NCBI GenBank assembly: GCA_964512145.1
Contig: CAZEIM010000007.1
Location: forward strand, 15,845-79,844
Length of the DNA: 64,000 nucleotides
Direction: 5' to 3'
Origin: CAYOHR01 sp964512145
GTDB taxonomy: Bacteria > Bacteroidota > Bacteroidia > Flavobacteriales_G > JALEGO01
Each line of letters opens with the position of its first letter. Position 1 is the stretch's first letter. The position numbers and the translations under genes were made by a program. Below are positions 55,429 through 63,985 of this stretch, in pieces. The notes under the pieces were generated by a model. It searched no databases. It had not been told where the DNA came from and saw only the letters and a program-made list of their open reading frames with translations.

Positions 55429-56703
55429 TTAAAAATCCGTTAATTCTTTTCTAGCTAATAATAGTTGATTAAACAGAGCGATATTTTTCTTCTTTAGTGT
55501 TTTAATTTTTAAGTGATACATAACCTCCGACCACAATTCTTCCGAAAAGAATTTTGTAAAGCTAGCTACCATAGAAAAAAACAGAAAAAATATGGTGATC
55601 CATACCCCAAAATTAATGAGAATAATAAGGGTATAAATTAGATAAAAAATCATGGTAAGGGAAAGCCATACGGATGTATAAAATTCAGGGTCTTTCATAA
55701 CTTTAAATGATACTATTTTTCCTAAATAAAATGTCGTAAAATATAATATACTTCCAAATACATAAAAAGGCAACATACATATACTCATGATAATGCTCAG
55801 TAAAACACTCTTGTTGTTAGTTTCGGGCCAAACAAGATCATGTAGTTTGTATTTTTTTAATCCAATTTCCAGTATTTTTTTATGGGTCGAGAATTTCATA
55901 AATAATTCTTCATTTTTTAGCAGGGCATTTAATTTTTGAACCCAATTTTTTTCTAATTCGAACCGGTCCGAATTAATATAAATTTGCTTATTTATTGGAT
56001 ATTCTATTTCATTTCTTTTGAGGTCTAATATAAATTCAATCAAAGCCTCGTGTTTTGAGTCGTCAACCGACCATATTTCTTGGTGTAAATTTGTTTGTAT
56101 AGTATGAGTAAGTTTTTGTATTCCCTGAGCGTTATTTTGTTTATATTCTTCAAAATATTCACCAACAGGTATTTCGTTTCCTATATTAAGCATAACTTCT
56201 TTTCTAAAGCCTGTAAAATGCGTATAGTTTAATGCTACCGGTAATATATAAACCGGTTCATTACACGATTCGCTGGTTTTAAAGGCTAAACGAGCGGTTC
56301 CTTTTTTTATTTTTTGAAGAGTTCTGCCCATGATGCTGGTTCCTTCACAAAATATTAATATGTTATATCCTTTTAGTAGCGATTTAATCGATCGCCTAAA
56401 TGTAAATTCGTTTTTTCGTAAATTATGCGTTCCTTCTTGTTGGCGATAAACCGGTATTAATCCAAACAAATGGAGTATTGCCGAAATAATTTTATTCGAA
56501 AACACATCCGATCGAACGAGGGTAGTCATTTTTTTATCGGTAAATACACCAATTAAAAATGCATCCATAAAGGCATTTGGGTGATTGGCAGCAATAATTA
56601 CTTTGGCATTCTTAGGGAGCGTAGATTTATTTGAAATAAAAATTCTCCGGTAAAACATTCGGATGGTTAAAGAAAATAATATTTTAAAAAAGTAGTAAAA
56701 CAT
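55429..56703 (-). CDS. Lysophospholipid acyltransferase-like protein (PlsC family)
   Basis: 424 residues, inner membrane. N-terminal acyltransferase domain with NHPNAFMDAFLIG (about 40-52), the His-to-Asp spacing of a Bacteroidota subfamily, and the FCEGTSIMGRTLQKIKKG block (about 128-145) in place of the more common FPEGTR. A middle region without motif is followed by two or three membrane helices in the last 130 residues (about 295-385). It likely transfers an acyl chain to a glycerophospholipid or to another lipid acceptor; which cannot be told. It has an operon-like neighbour (MATE) downstream. Confidence 0.8.
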   Translation of the reverse strand: MFYYFFKILFSLTIRMFYRRIFISNKSTLPKNAKVIIAANHPNAFMDAFLIGVFTDKKMTTLVRSDVFSNKIISAILHLFGLIPVYRQQEGTHNLRKNEFTFRRSIKSLLKGYNILIFCEGTSIMGRTLQKIKKGTARLAFKTSESCNEPVYILPVALNYTHFTGFRKEVMLNIGNEIPVGEYFEEYKQNNAQGIQKLTHTIQTNLHQEIWSVDDSKHEALIEFILDLKRNEIEYPINKQIYINSDRFELEKNWVQKLNALLKNEELFMKFSTHKKILEIGLKKYKLHDLVWPETNNKSVLLSIIMSICMLPFYVFGSILYFTTFYLGKIVSFKVMKDPEFYTSVWLSLTMIFYLIYTLIILINFGVWITIFFLFFSMVASFTKFFSEELWSEVMYHLKIKTLKKKNIALFNQLLLARKELTDF

Positions 56704-56973
56704 GAGTACCTCAAAAGTAGAATATTTATCCTAAATTCATCATACATAGAGTTAAAATGGATGTGATATTAACCATCATGCATTCTAATGTTTAAAATCT
56801 TTAATTAGATGATGAAATGAAATTTAATGTATAAATATACTGTTTATAGCTCAATCTAATGAAACTACTCGCTAAAGAATTAGCGTTTATGCTCAATTTA
56901 TTTCAGCTATTCATAAATCATCGGATGGTCATGATTTTTCTACCCATTGAAACCTGTAGGTATTTTTTTAGGA

Positions 56974-57267
56974 TTATGGGTTACTTAATAAAGTAATATT
57001 TATTTCGGCATTTATTTTTACTACCATGTCTTGTGCGTTTGAAACATCCATAAAATCTTGTATAGATTGTATGTCCTTATGTAATTCAACAATTCTTTGT
57101 TTCGATTTTACATGATTTTTTCCCATTTGTTCTAAATAAGAGAAATCTTTTTGCTCATGAAATTTAATTTTATCTAAAAATAAGCTTAATAATATTTCTT
57201 TTGCTTCAGCTAAAGAAAATTCACCTTCTATGAATCGGTAGTTTTTATGTTTAGTATTTTCTTCCAT
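56974..57267 (-). CDS. Small conserved Bacteroidota protein of unknown function
   Basis: 97 residues, soluble, with YRFIEGEFSLAEAKEILLSLFLDKIKFHE (about 10-38) followed by a helix with SYLEQMG and then DIQSIQDFMDV. I recall similar short proteins with an F-x-E-G-x-F-x-x-x-E-A pattern in many Bacteroidota, but know no function. It lies downstream of icd, but a terminator between them (57282-57307) makes separate transcription likely. The 270-base stretch after it, towards the acyltransferase gene, holds no gene I can support. Confidence 0.6.
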   Translation of the reverse strand: MEENTKHKNYRFIEGEFSLAEAKEILLSLFLDKIKFHEQKDFSYLEQMGKNHVKSKQRIVELHKDIQSIQDFMDVSNAQDMVVKINAEINITLLSNP

Positions 57268-57281
57268 ATGAAATTATGGCT

Positions 57282-57307
57282 GGAAAAAGGACAGTATTAC
57301 TGTCCTT
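57282..57307 (-). terminator. Terminator overlapping the icd stop codon
   Basis: A nine-pair stem (57287-57295 with 57299-57307) around a three-base loop; on the minus strand the 3-prime arm runs into five T residues. The icd stop codon TAA (57297-57299) spans the loop and stem edge. Confidence 0.85.
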
Positions 57308-58733
57308 GTCCTAATGAAAAAGCGTGTTTCCCATTAAAAGAATATAAGTTTTCAGTTTTAATGGTGTCAATTTTTTCTTGGTCGGCTTTTGATAGCAATT
57401 TAATAATATCGGCTTTAGTAATACTATTTCCCTGAATATTTTTAAATCGGCATCTCCAATGATCGGTACAAAATGTTTCTTTAAAGCCTTCGGGCCAAAC
57501 TTTTATACCTCTGTTGGTAATCATGGTTAATTCTATGGTGTCTGAGTTTATTTTTTTTATTTTTTGAGCGAGTTCGTTTGGCTCTTCACCATGCCAATGC
57601 ACAAAAACATCTACACCTACCAGTTCTTTTAATGCGGGTTCTTTTCTCTGGTACTTAGGTAATTGTATGGTTGTTTCTTTAGCATATTCTACAGGAGATA
57701 ATGTATGAGGCTTGTTACCTAAATTTTCAATGACAGCATCTGCAAATTCTATGGTTCCTACTTTCTTTTTACTAAATCCCTTTTTATAAATATCGTAGGT
57801 ATGTATACCGTCTTCAATGGTTTTAAGCCATGCATTTTGCACTTTTTCTGCAACTTCCGGTTGACCAATATGGTTTAACATCATAATAGCCCCTTGTAGT
57901 AAACCCGAAGGGTTTGCCATATTTTGACCAGCTCTTCTTGGAGCAGAACCATGAATTGCTTCAAACATAGCGCATTCTTCACCAATATTGGCAGATCCTG
58001 CTAATCCAACAGAACCAGTAATTTGTGCAGCAACATCGGATAATACATCTCCATATAAGTTTGGCATTACTATTACATCAAATGCTTCTGGGGTATCGGC
58101 CATTTTAGCAGCACCAATATCTATAATCCAGTGCTCGTTTTCAATTTCGGGATATTCCTTAGCAATCTCATCAAATACTTGATGAAACAAGCCGTCTGTT
58201 TGTTTCATTATATTGTCTTTGGTAAAACAAGTGACCTTTTTACGATTTTGCTGTTTGGCATATTCAAATGCATATCGTACAATTTTTTCACATCCGGGTC
58301 TGCTTATTAGCTTTAAACATTGCACTACTTCATCAGTTTGCTGATGCTCAATTCCTGCATATAAATCTTCTTCATTTTCTCGAATAATTACCAAATCCAT
58401 AATCGGGTGTTTTGTGCTTACATATGGATGTAAACTTCTACAAGGCCTAATATTGGCATATAATCCTAAAAATTTTCGGGTGGTAACATTTAAACTTTTA
58501 TAACCACCACCTTGAGGAGTCGTTATTGGAGCCTTTAAAAATACTTTGTTTTTTCTTATGACATCCCAAGCCTCAGGAGCAATACCGGCCGTATTTCCTT
58601 GTAAATAAACTTTTTCACCCACTTCTATTTCATCTACTTCTATTTTTGCGCCTGCTTTTAATATTATTTTTAATGTTGCATCCATTATTTCTGGACCAAT
58701 GCCGTCACCTTTTGCAATTGTTATTCGTGTCAT
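57297..58733 (-). CDS. icd: Isocitrate dehydrogenase (probably NADP-dependent), Rickettsia-type
   Basis: 478 residues, including a C-terminal extension of about 130 residues (from about LGNKPHTLSP) that marks the Rickettsia/Thermus type rather than the 416-residue E. coli type. Oxidises isocitrate to 2-oxoglutarate in the TCA cycle. GDGIGPEIM (about 9-17), Tyr154 in IVRYAFEYA, NLYGDVLSD (about 225-233) and ANIGEECAMFEAIHGSAPRRAGQ (about 248-270) are visible. The cofactor-specificity position has Arg266-Arg267 where E. coli has Lys-Tyr, so NADP is likely, but this is inference. A LysR-type regulator is encoded divergently, 81 bases apart. Confidence 0.93.
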   Translation of the reverse strand: MTRITIAKGDGIGPEIMDATLKIILKAGAKIEVDEIEVGEKVYLQGNTAGIAPEAWDVIRKNKVFLKAPITTPQGGGYKSLNVTTRKFLGLYANIRPCRSLHPYVSTKHPIMDLVIIRENEEDLYAGIEHQQTDEVVQCLKLISRPGCEKIVRYAFEYAKQQNRKKVTCFTKDNIMKQTDGLFHQVFDEIAKEYPEIENEHWIIDIGAAKMADTPEAFDVIVMPNLYGDVLSDVAAQITGSVGLAGSANIGEECAMFEAIHGSAPRRAGQNMANPSGLLQGAIMMLNHIGQPEVAEKVQNAWLKTIEDGIHTYDIYKKGFSKKKVGTIEFADAVIENLGNKPHTLSPVEYAKETTIQLPKYQRKEPALKELVGVDVFVHWHGEEPNELAQKIKKINSDTIELTMITNRGIKVWPEGFKETFCTDHWRCRFKNIQGNSITKADIIKLLSKADQEKIDTIKTENLYSFNGKHAFSLGQGQ

Positions 58734-58814
58734 ATTATTTTTTTATTACAAATATTTACATTAATATTCATATATTTTTATTTATTTTCATTATATTAAT
58801 CATAAATAAAATTT

Positions 58815-59735
58815 ATGAATTATACATTAAACCAATTGCATATTTTCTTAAAAATTGTACAAACGAAAAGTATTACCAAGGCTTCGGAAGAATTAAATTT
58901 AACACAACCAGCGGTTTCTATACAATTAAAAAATTTTCAAGATCAATTTGACGTAGCACTTACAGAAACCATAGGACGTAGAATACACATCACCGAATTT
59001 GGATTAGAAATTGCTAAAGCTGCAGAAGAAATAATGAATCAAATACGTGCTATTAATTATAAAACCATGGCATTTAAGGGGCAATTAACCGGTAAGCTTA
59101 AAATTTCTATCGTTTCAACCGGAAAATATGTGATGCCCTATTTTTTAAACGATTTTATGAAAAAATACCCCGGCATTGAACTCTTCATAGATGTTACCAA
59201 TAAACAAAAGGTAATTGAAAGTTTAGAGAATAATGAGGTAGATTTTGCTTTAGTGTCGTTATTGCCAAAAGGGTTAAAAATCCAAACAATCGATTTGCTA
59301 CAAAATAAATTGTATTTGATAGGATCAGCTAAAACAAAAGAAAAAATATCTGTAAAAAATATTTTCAATGAACATCCGCTTATTTTTCGTGAAAAAGGAT
59401 CCGGAACAAGACAAACCATGGAACAATTTATTCAAAAAAAAGGGATTTCTATTGTAAAAAAAATGGAATTAACATCTAATGAAGCAGTTAAACAAGCAGT
59501 TGTAGCTGGATTAGGATATTCAATTATGCCATTAATAGGTATAAAAAATGAACTTTTTAGCAAGGAGTTAAAAATCATTTCATTAAAAGGATTGCCCATA
59601 AAAACTACTTGGAGTTTAATATGGTTAAAAGACAAAAAACATACTCCGGTTGCCAATTCATATCTTGATTTTGTGAACGAAAATAGGGTTCAAATAATTC
59701 AACAAAACTTCAAATGGTATGAGCAGTATGATTGA
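58815..59735 (+). CDS. LysR family transcriptional regulator
   Basis: 306 residues. N-terminal winged helix-turn-helix (LNQLHIFLKIVQTKSITKASEELNLTQPAVSIQLKNFQ, about 5-42), linker helix, then a periplasmic-binding-like effector domain (about 91-295). It is divergent from icd and the shared 81-base intergenic region could be its target, though I see no clear T-N11-A operator. The effector is unknown. It closes convergently on ispF, 20 bases apart. Confidence 0.92.
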   Translation: MNYTLNQLHIFLKIVQTKSITKASEELNLTQPAVSIQLKNFQDQFDVALTETIGRRIHITEFGLEIAKAAEEIMNQIRAINYKTMAFKGQLTGKLKISIVSTGKYVMPYFLNDFMKKYPGIELFIDVTNKQKVIESLENNEVDFALVSLLPKGLKIQTIDLLQNKLYLIGSAKTKEKISVKNIFNEHPLIFREKGSGTRQTMEQFIQKKGISIVKKMELTSNEAVKQAVVAGLGYSIMPLIGIKNELFSKELKIISLKGLPIKTTWSLIWLKDKKHTPVANSYLDFVNENRVQIIQQNFKWYEQYD

Positions 59736-59755
59736 GTTTTTAAAAATAAAACAGC

Positions 59756-60229
59756 TTAATTTTTTATAAGCAGTACTACAGCGTAAGCATGCGCACCATC
59801 TTCGCTGCCAATATATCCCAATTTTTCGTTGGTAGTAGCTTTTATAGAAATTTGAGATTCTTGAACGTGTAATATTTCGGCTAAAACCTTTTTCATGTCA
59901 GGAATATATGGATTAATTTTAGGCTTTTCCATACATAAAGTACTGTCTAAATTACCTAATTGATATCCTTCATTTTTTACCAACTCCACTACTTTTTGTA
60001 ATAATATTTTACTCGAAATTCCTTTATATGCATCGTCCGTATTTGGGAAATAATAACCTATGTCACGCAAGCCTGCAGCTCCTAACATTGCATCGCATAT
60101 AGCATGTAATAAAACATCGGCATCGGAGTGCCCAACACAACCTTTATTATGTGGTATATTTACTCCACCAAGCCACAAGGAATACCCTTCTTTTAAAGGG
60201 TGAACATCAAATCCAAAACCAATTCTCAT
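59756..60229 (-). CDS. ispF: 2-C-methyl-D-erythritol 2,4-cyclodiphosphate synthase
   Basis: 157 residues, the family length. Cyclises CDP-ME-2P in the MEP pathway for isoprenoids. Zn and substrate motifs: GFGFDVHPL (about 3-11), GHSDADVLLHAICDAMLGAAGLRDIGYYFP (about 33-62), and SIKATTNEKLGYIGSEDGAHAYAV at the C-terminus. It starts six bases after porV on the same strand, so the two are likely co-transcribed. Supply of undecaprenyl precursors links it loosely to the cell-wall genes. Confidence 0.97.
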   Translation of the reverse strand: MRIGFGFDVHPLKEGYSLWLGGVNIPHNKGCVGHSDADVLLHAICDAMLGAAGLRDIGYYFPNTDDAYKGISSKILLQKVVELVKNEGYQLGNLDSTLCMEKPKINPYIPDMKKVLAEILHVQESQISIKATTNEKLGYIGSEDGAHAYAVVLLIKN

Positions 60230-60235
60230 GTGTTT

Positions 60236-61564
60236 TTAATCGAGAGGCACATCGGCTTTATTAGTTTTTTTGAGTTTCTCTAATAAAACACTCATGGTAA
60301 AACGCACTGTGTTTTCTAATGGACTTCTCTGCACATTGTTGCCAAAATAACCGGGTATTAAATAGGAAAAGTCTAGTGTAAATACCTGATATTTTATACC
60401 TGCACCCAGCGTAAAATATTTTCTATTTCCTTTAAATTGATTTTCGTAAAAGTATCCGGCACGAACCGCAAATTGTTTATCGTAAACATATTCAGTACCA
60501 ACACCAAAAGTTATTTCACTTAGCTCTTCTGTAAATCTACTTCCTTTGTCAATCATAGGGGTTCCATCGGGATTATATATCGGAGTTCCATTTGAATTTG
60601 TAATAGGACGGCCAGGTGCATCTGAAAAAGAGCCGAACATACCGGCCACTACTGCCCTGTTTGGGTCTTTTCCGGATAAAATCACTAAATTTCCTTCTGC
60701 ATCGGTCACATTTCTTCCCAATGAATCTTTTAAATAAATGGGTTGAGTAGGAACTAACAATTTATTCATGTCGAATGAAAAGCTTAGCTGGTTGTATTCA
60801 TCTAAGTTAAAGGTATATCTTGGGCCTATTCGTAAGTTAATGGGTATAAAATCTCTTCGAGAAGAGGTTGTGTATGAAACTTTGTTCCCAATATTAGTTA
60901 TAGCTGCTCCTAAAGCAAATGTTCCTTCGGTATTGCCTATTTTTACTTCTGGTTTTTCATAATATACCGATACATCAACTGCAACAGCGTTGGCTGATCT
61001 GGTCTCAGCTCCTTGTACATTTATACCACCGGTAAGATTAGAATGAATAAATCGCACACTAGAAGCTCCATATAGGTTATTACCTAATTTTCGGCTATAT
61101 CCAAAGTCTAAGGCAAATTCATTGGGATTAAATTGTATGGTATTCTCTCCAAACTCGTTGGTAAATTGTATGGTTCCTAGGGTGAAATATCGCAATGAAC
61201 CTCCAAAAGCTTGATCTTTTCCTACTTTTTTATAAAACGATAAATAGGTTAAGTTGATGTCGTTTACTAATTTTCGTAACCATGGGGTATAGGAAAGAGA
61301 AATGCCAAATTCATCTGATGCGGCAGCCATTTTTGCAGCGTTCCAATTTATACTGTTTGCGTCTGGCGAAGTGGCAACCCCAACATCTCCCATTCCACCT
61401 GCACGGGTATCCGGGGCAATTAATAAAAATGGAACAGCCGTTGTAATGGTATTTACTGTTCTTTGCCGAACAACCTCGTCTACAGTTTGACTATTACCCT
61501 TTTGAGAGTAAAAACAGCCCCACATAGCAACGCCACCTATAATGTATTTATTTAACCCTTTCAT
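60236..61564 (-). CDS. porV: Type IX secretion system outer-membrane protein PorV (LptO)
   Basis: 442 residues, FadL-like outer-membrane barrel. It begins, after a signal peptide, with TITTAVPFLLIAPDTRAGGMGDVGVATSPDANSINWNAAKMAA (about 38-80), a strong PorV signature, then barrel strands such as RYFTLGTIQFTNEFG and RAGYFYENQFKGNRKYFTLGAGIKYQVFTLDFSYLIPG. PorV shuttles cargo with type A domains from the translocon to the attachment complex. Here it is in an operon with ispF; the porU sortase, often next to porV, is not in the window. A good TTTG-N18-TAnnTTTG promoter precedes it. Confidence 0.95.
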   Translation of the reverse strand: MKGLNKYIIGGVAMWGCFYSQKGNSQTVDEVVRQRTVNTITTAVPFLLIAPDTRAGGMGDVGVATSPDANSINWNAAKMAAASDEFGISLSYTPWLRKLVNDINLTYLSFYKKVGKDQAFGGSLRYFTLGTIQFTNEFGENTIQFNPNEFALDFGYSRKLGNNLYGASSVRFIHSNLTGGINVQGAETRSANAVAVDVSVYYEKPEVKIGNTEGTFALGAAITNIGNKVSYTTSSRRDFIPINLRIGPRYTFNLDEYNQLSFSFDMNKLLVPTQPIYLKDSLGRNVTDAEGNLVILSGKDPNRAVVAGMFGSFSDAPGRPITNSNGTPIYNPDGTPMIDKGSRFTEELSEITFGVGTEYVYDKQFAVRAGYFYENQFKGNRKYFTLGAGIKYQVFTLDFSYLIPGYFGNNVQRSPLENTVRFTMSVLLEKLKKTNKADVPLD

Positions 61565-61596
61565 ACCGTTTGTTACACATAATTTATTACCAAACT

Positions 61597-61626
61597 CAAA
61601 AATAGAAAAATTATTGCGTATGCAAA
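61597..61626 (-). promoter_or_regulatory. Bacteroidota-type promoter for porV-ispF
   Basis: On the minus strand TTTG (61626-61623) and TATTTTTG (61604-61597) are 18 bases apart, an exact match to the Bacteroidota -33/-7 pattern. The predicted leader is about 28 bases. It is the best promoter match in the window. Confidence 0.75.
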
Positions 61627-61745
61627 CTAATAAATTTAATATTCAAAAAATTGTAGCCATGAATGGCTTTTAGTAAAATTTTATGGCGATTCAGATTTTG
61701 TATTCTTTAATTTATGAAATACATGCCTTATTTTCGTTTTTTTAA

Positions 61746-63218
61746 GTGGTGTTGAAAAATCAAGGGAGTCTTTTTTTATGGAAAATTCATGCGATATTTT
61801 TTAAAAATAAAATATCCCTTCGATGCATCATACTGTTTGTATTGGTTATAGGTTTTAAATTATTAGAAGTACACTATTTTTCGACAGACTCGACTAAACA
61901 AGACACGTCCAGATTATTGGGTAAAATAGCTGTAAAAGCTGGAGATACTCAAAGTTATATTGAACCCATAGAAAATTTGCTTAATAAACATGAATATTAT
62001 TATTTAGATGTGGAATCTAAAGAAAAAATATACATGGGTCGCTTGCCTCACTATGGCTTACATTATGGATTGTTTAGATTATTTTTAAACCGAAACTTGG
62101 CCATGGATTTTTTAGTGTATTTTCAAGTTTTACTCCATGTACTTTCTTGTTTTGCTCTAGCCAACATTGTTTCGGAGATAACCCAACATACATGGACATA
62201 CTATATTACGCTTTTAGGTTATGTGTTTAGTACATATGTAAGTTATTGGAATCAATTTATTTTAACTGAAAGTTTATCAATTTCGTACTTAATTTTCTTT
62301 TTGTTTTTTTATTTAAAATACTTTCAAAACAATAAACTAATTCATCTTGGTTTAGGGGTATTTTTTCTAACATTTGCATCGGCCCTTAAACCTTATTTTT
62401 TAGCCTTATTTTTATTTGTTTTTATTCATCTTTTATACTTTAAAAAGAAAAATATCAACATACTCTATACTTTTCTCATGATTCTTGGGATAGTATCCAT
62501 GTTTTTTTTACCTTATGGAATAAGAAATTATTTGCATGTTGGAACATTTAATCCTTTACCCGATTTATATGCAGGGAATTATAAAAACGACAACGTTGAA
62601 TTCCCCATGCGAGGGTTTATTCAAAGTTGGGGCGGATCTATCGTATACTGGGATAAAAAATCTGCCGCAAGCTATTTTAAACCTCTTCCAAACATTAAAA
62701 GTGAGTTTGTTTTTCCCGATTATGCTTTGTGTTCAACGTATACAAAATCAGACATGCAATATATTCAAAATTTAGCTGTAAAATATTATCAAGGGGAAGT
62801 ACAACTCGGAGATACTCTTTCTTATTTGTACAATGAGTATTCTAAGCAATATAAAAATGAAAAACCATGGATGTATTATGTAGGGTCTCGAATATTGTTA
62901 CTTAAACATTTTTTATTCCATTCAGGATCCTATTACATTTCTCAAAAAAACCATACCAACACATTTTGGTTGTTTACGGTAGTATTAAAAATATCTCAAT
63001 CTTTTTTATATTATGTTGTTCTTATTTTTGGCATTTATGGGCTAGTAAAAAACGTAAAATATCATGTTATATTATCGGGTATGATTTCAATTGTGGGATT
63101 ATTGGTTGTATTATTTCCTTTAGTTTTAAAAGCTACGGAGTGGAGGTTTTTTGTTCCCGCCTATCCATTTTTATTAACGGGAGCTATATTATTCTTTAAA
63201 AATTCGGTTAAAAAATGA
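61746..63218 (+). CDS. Multi-spanning membrane protein, GT-C glycosyltransferase-like
   Basis: 490 residues from GTG, about ten to twelve hydrophobic helices, consistent with the PMT/GT-C glycosyltransferase layout: one helix near the start (about 28-42), a large extracytoplasmic loop (about 45-110) with an early acidic residue region (DSTKQDTS), then a run of helices from about 125 to 265 and more after 400. A second loop (about 270-385) contains many aromatic and charged residues. I do not see a certain catalytic motif. It overlaps the formyltransferase-like gene by four bases, so the pair probably acts on one surface glycan. Confidence 0.65.
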   Translation: MVLKNQGSLFLWKIHAIFFKNKISLRCIILFVLVIGFKLLEVHYFSTDSTKQDTSRLLGKIAVKAGDTQSYIEPIENLLNKHEYYYLDVESKEKIYMGRLPHYGLHYGLFRLFLNRNLAMDFLVYFQVLLHVLSCFALANIVSEITQHTWTYYITLLGYVFSTYVSYWNQFILTESLSISYLIFFLFFYLKYFQNNKLIHLGLGVFFLTFASALKPYFLALFLFVFIHLLYFKKKNINILYTFLMILGIVSMFFLPYGIRNYLHVGTFNPLPDLYAGNYKNDNVEFPMRGFIQSWGGSIVYWDKKSAASYFKPLPNIKSEFVFPDYALCSTYTKSDMQYIQNLAVKYYQGEVQLGDTLSYLYNEYSKQYKNEKPWMYYVGSRILLLKHFLFHSGSYYISQKNHTNTFWLFTVVLKISQSFLYYVVLIFGIYGLVKNVKYHVILSGMISIVGLLVVLFPLVLKATEWRFFVPAYPFLLTGAILFFKNSVKK

Positions 63219-63985
63219 AGAAAAATAATGTTGTATATTTAGCTAATAAAGATATTGGATTTGAGTGCTTTGAGATTTTACTGAATGTATCTGAGTTATA
63301 TTCCGTAAACATAATTGGAGTATTAACTCAAGACAAAGCTTCTATTACTGGAAAAAATGCCAGCATTTCTGAGTTAGCAAAGAAAAATGATATTCCAGTG
63401 TACTCTTTACAAGAACTTTTATCAATCAAAAATATTGATTATTTACTAAGTGTTCAATATCATCAAATACTTTCCTCCCAACATATACGTCTTGCTCGAA
63501 AATTGGCTGTAAATTTACACATGGCTCCATTACCTGAGTATAGAGGGTGTAATCAGTTTTCATTTGCAATTTTAGATGATGCCCAAGAGTTTGGCACCAC
63601 GTTTCATGTGATGAATGAAGGGATAGACAGCGGAGATATATTATTTGAAAAACGCTTTGTAATTCCTCAAAATATTTGGGTTCAGGATTTGTATCAATTA
63701 ACATATCAGGCTACAATAGAAAAAAAAAAAAAAAAAATAGGAGATATTTTATTGGGAAATTATAAGCCAATTCCTCAACAATCAATGCTTGATAAAAGAA
63801 ACACATCTTTTCATATGCGAAATGAAATTGAACACATTAAATGCATAGATTTATCTTGGCCAAAGGAAAAAATTTTAAAACATTATAGAGCAACATACTT
63901 CCCACCCTTTCCAGGACCTTATGCTATAATTCATGGACAAAAAACTATTTTAACCGAGGACTGGATACATAAAAATATTTTATAA
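63215..63985 (+). CDS. Formyltransferase-family protein (sugar N-formyltransferase-like)
   Basis: 256 residues, cytoplasmic, N10-formyl-THF-dependent family. The catalytic triad positions are Asn100 and His102 in VNLHMAPLPEYRG and Asp138 in EGIDSGDIL. It is shorter than methionyl-tRNA formyltransferase and lacks its C-terminal tRNA-binding domain, so it is more like enzymes that formylate 4-amino sugars. It overlaps the upstream GT-C-like gene by four bases. Codons 168-175 are made from an 18-base A tract (63720-63737), encoding a run of lysines. The CDS ends 15 bases before the right window edge. Confidence 0.85.
   Translation: MKKNNVVYLANKDIGFECFEILLNVSELYSVNIIGVLTQDKASITGKNASISELAKKNDIPVYSLQELLSIKNIDYLLSVQYHQILSSQHIRLARKLAVNLHMAPLPEYRGCNQFSFAILDDAQEFGTTFHVMNEGIDSGDILFEKRFVIPQNIWVQDLYQLTYQATIEKKKKKIGDILLGNYKPIPQQSMLDKRNTSFHMRNEIEHIKCIDLSWPKEKILKHYRATYFPPFPGPYAIIHGQKTILTEDWIHKNIL
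63720..63737 (+). repeat. 18-base poly-A tract inside the formyltransferase gene
   Basis: Eighteen consecutive A residues in the coding strand, read here as five AAA lysine codons with flanking partial codons. It is the longest homopolymer I see in the window and would be prone to slippage in replication, transcription or sequencing. Confidence 0.95.
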
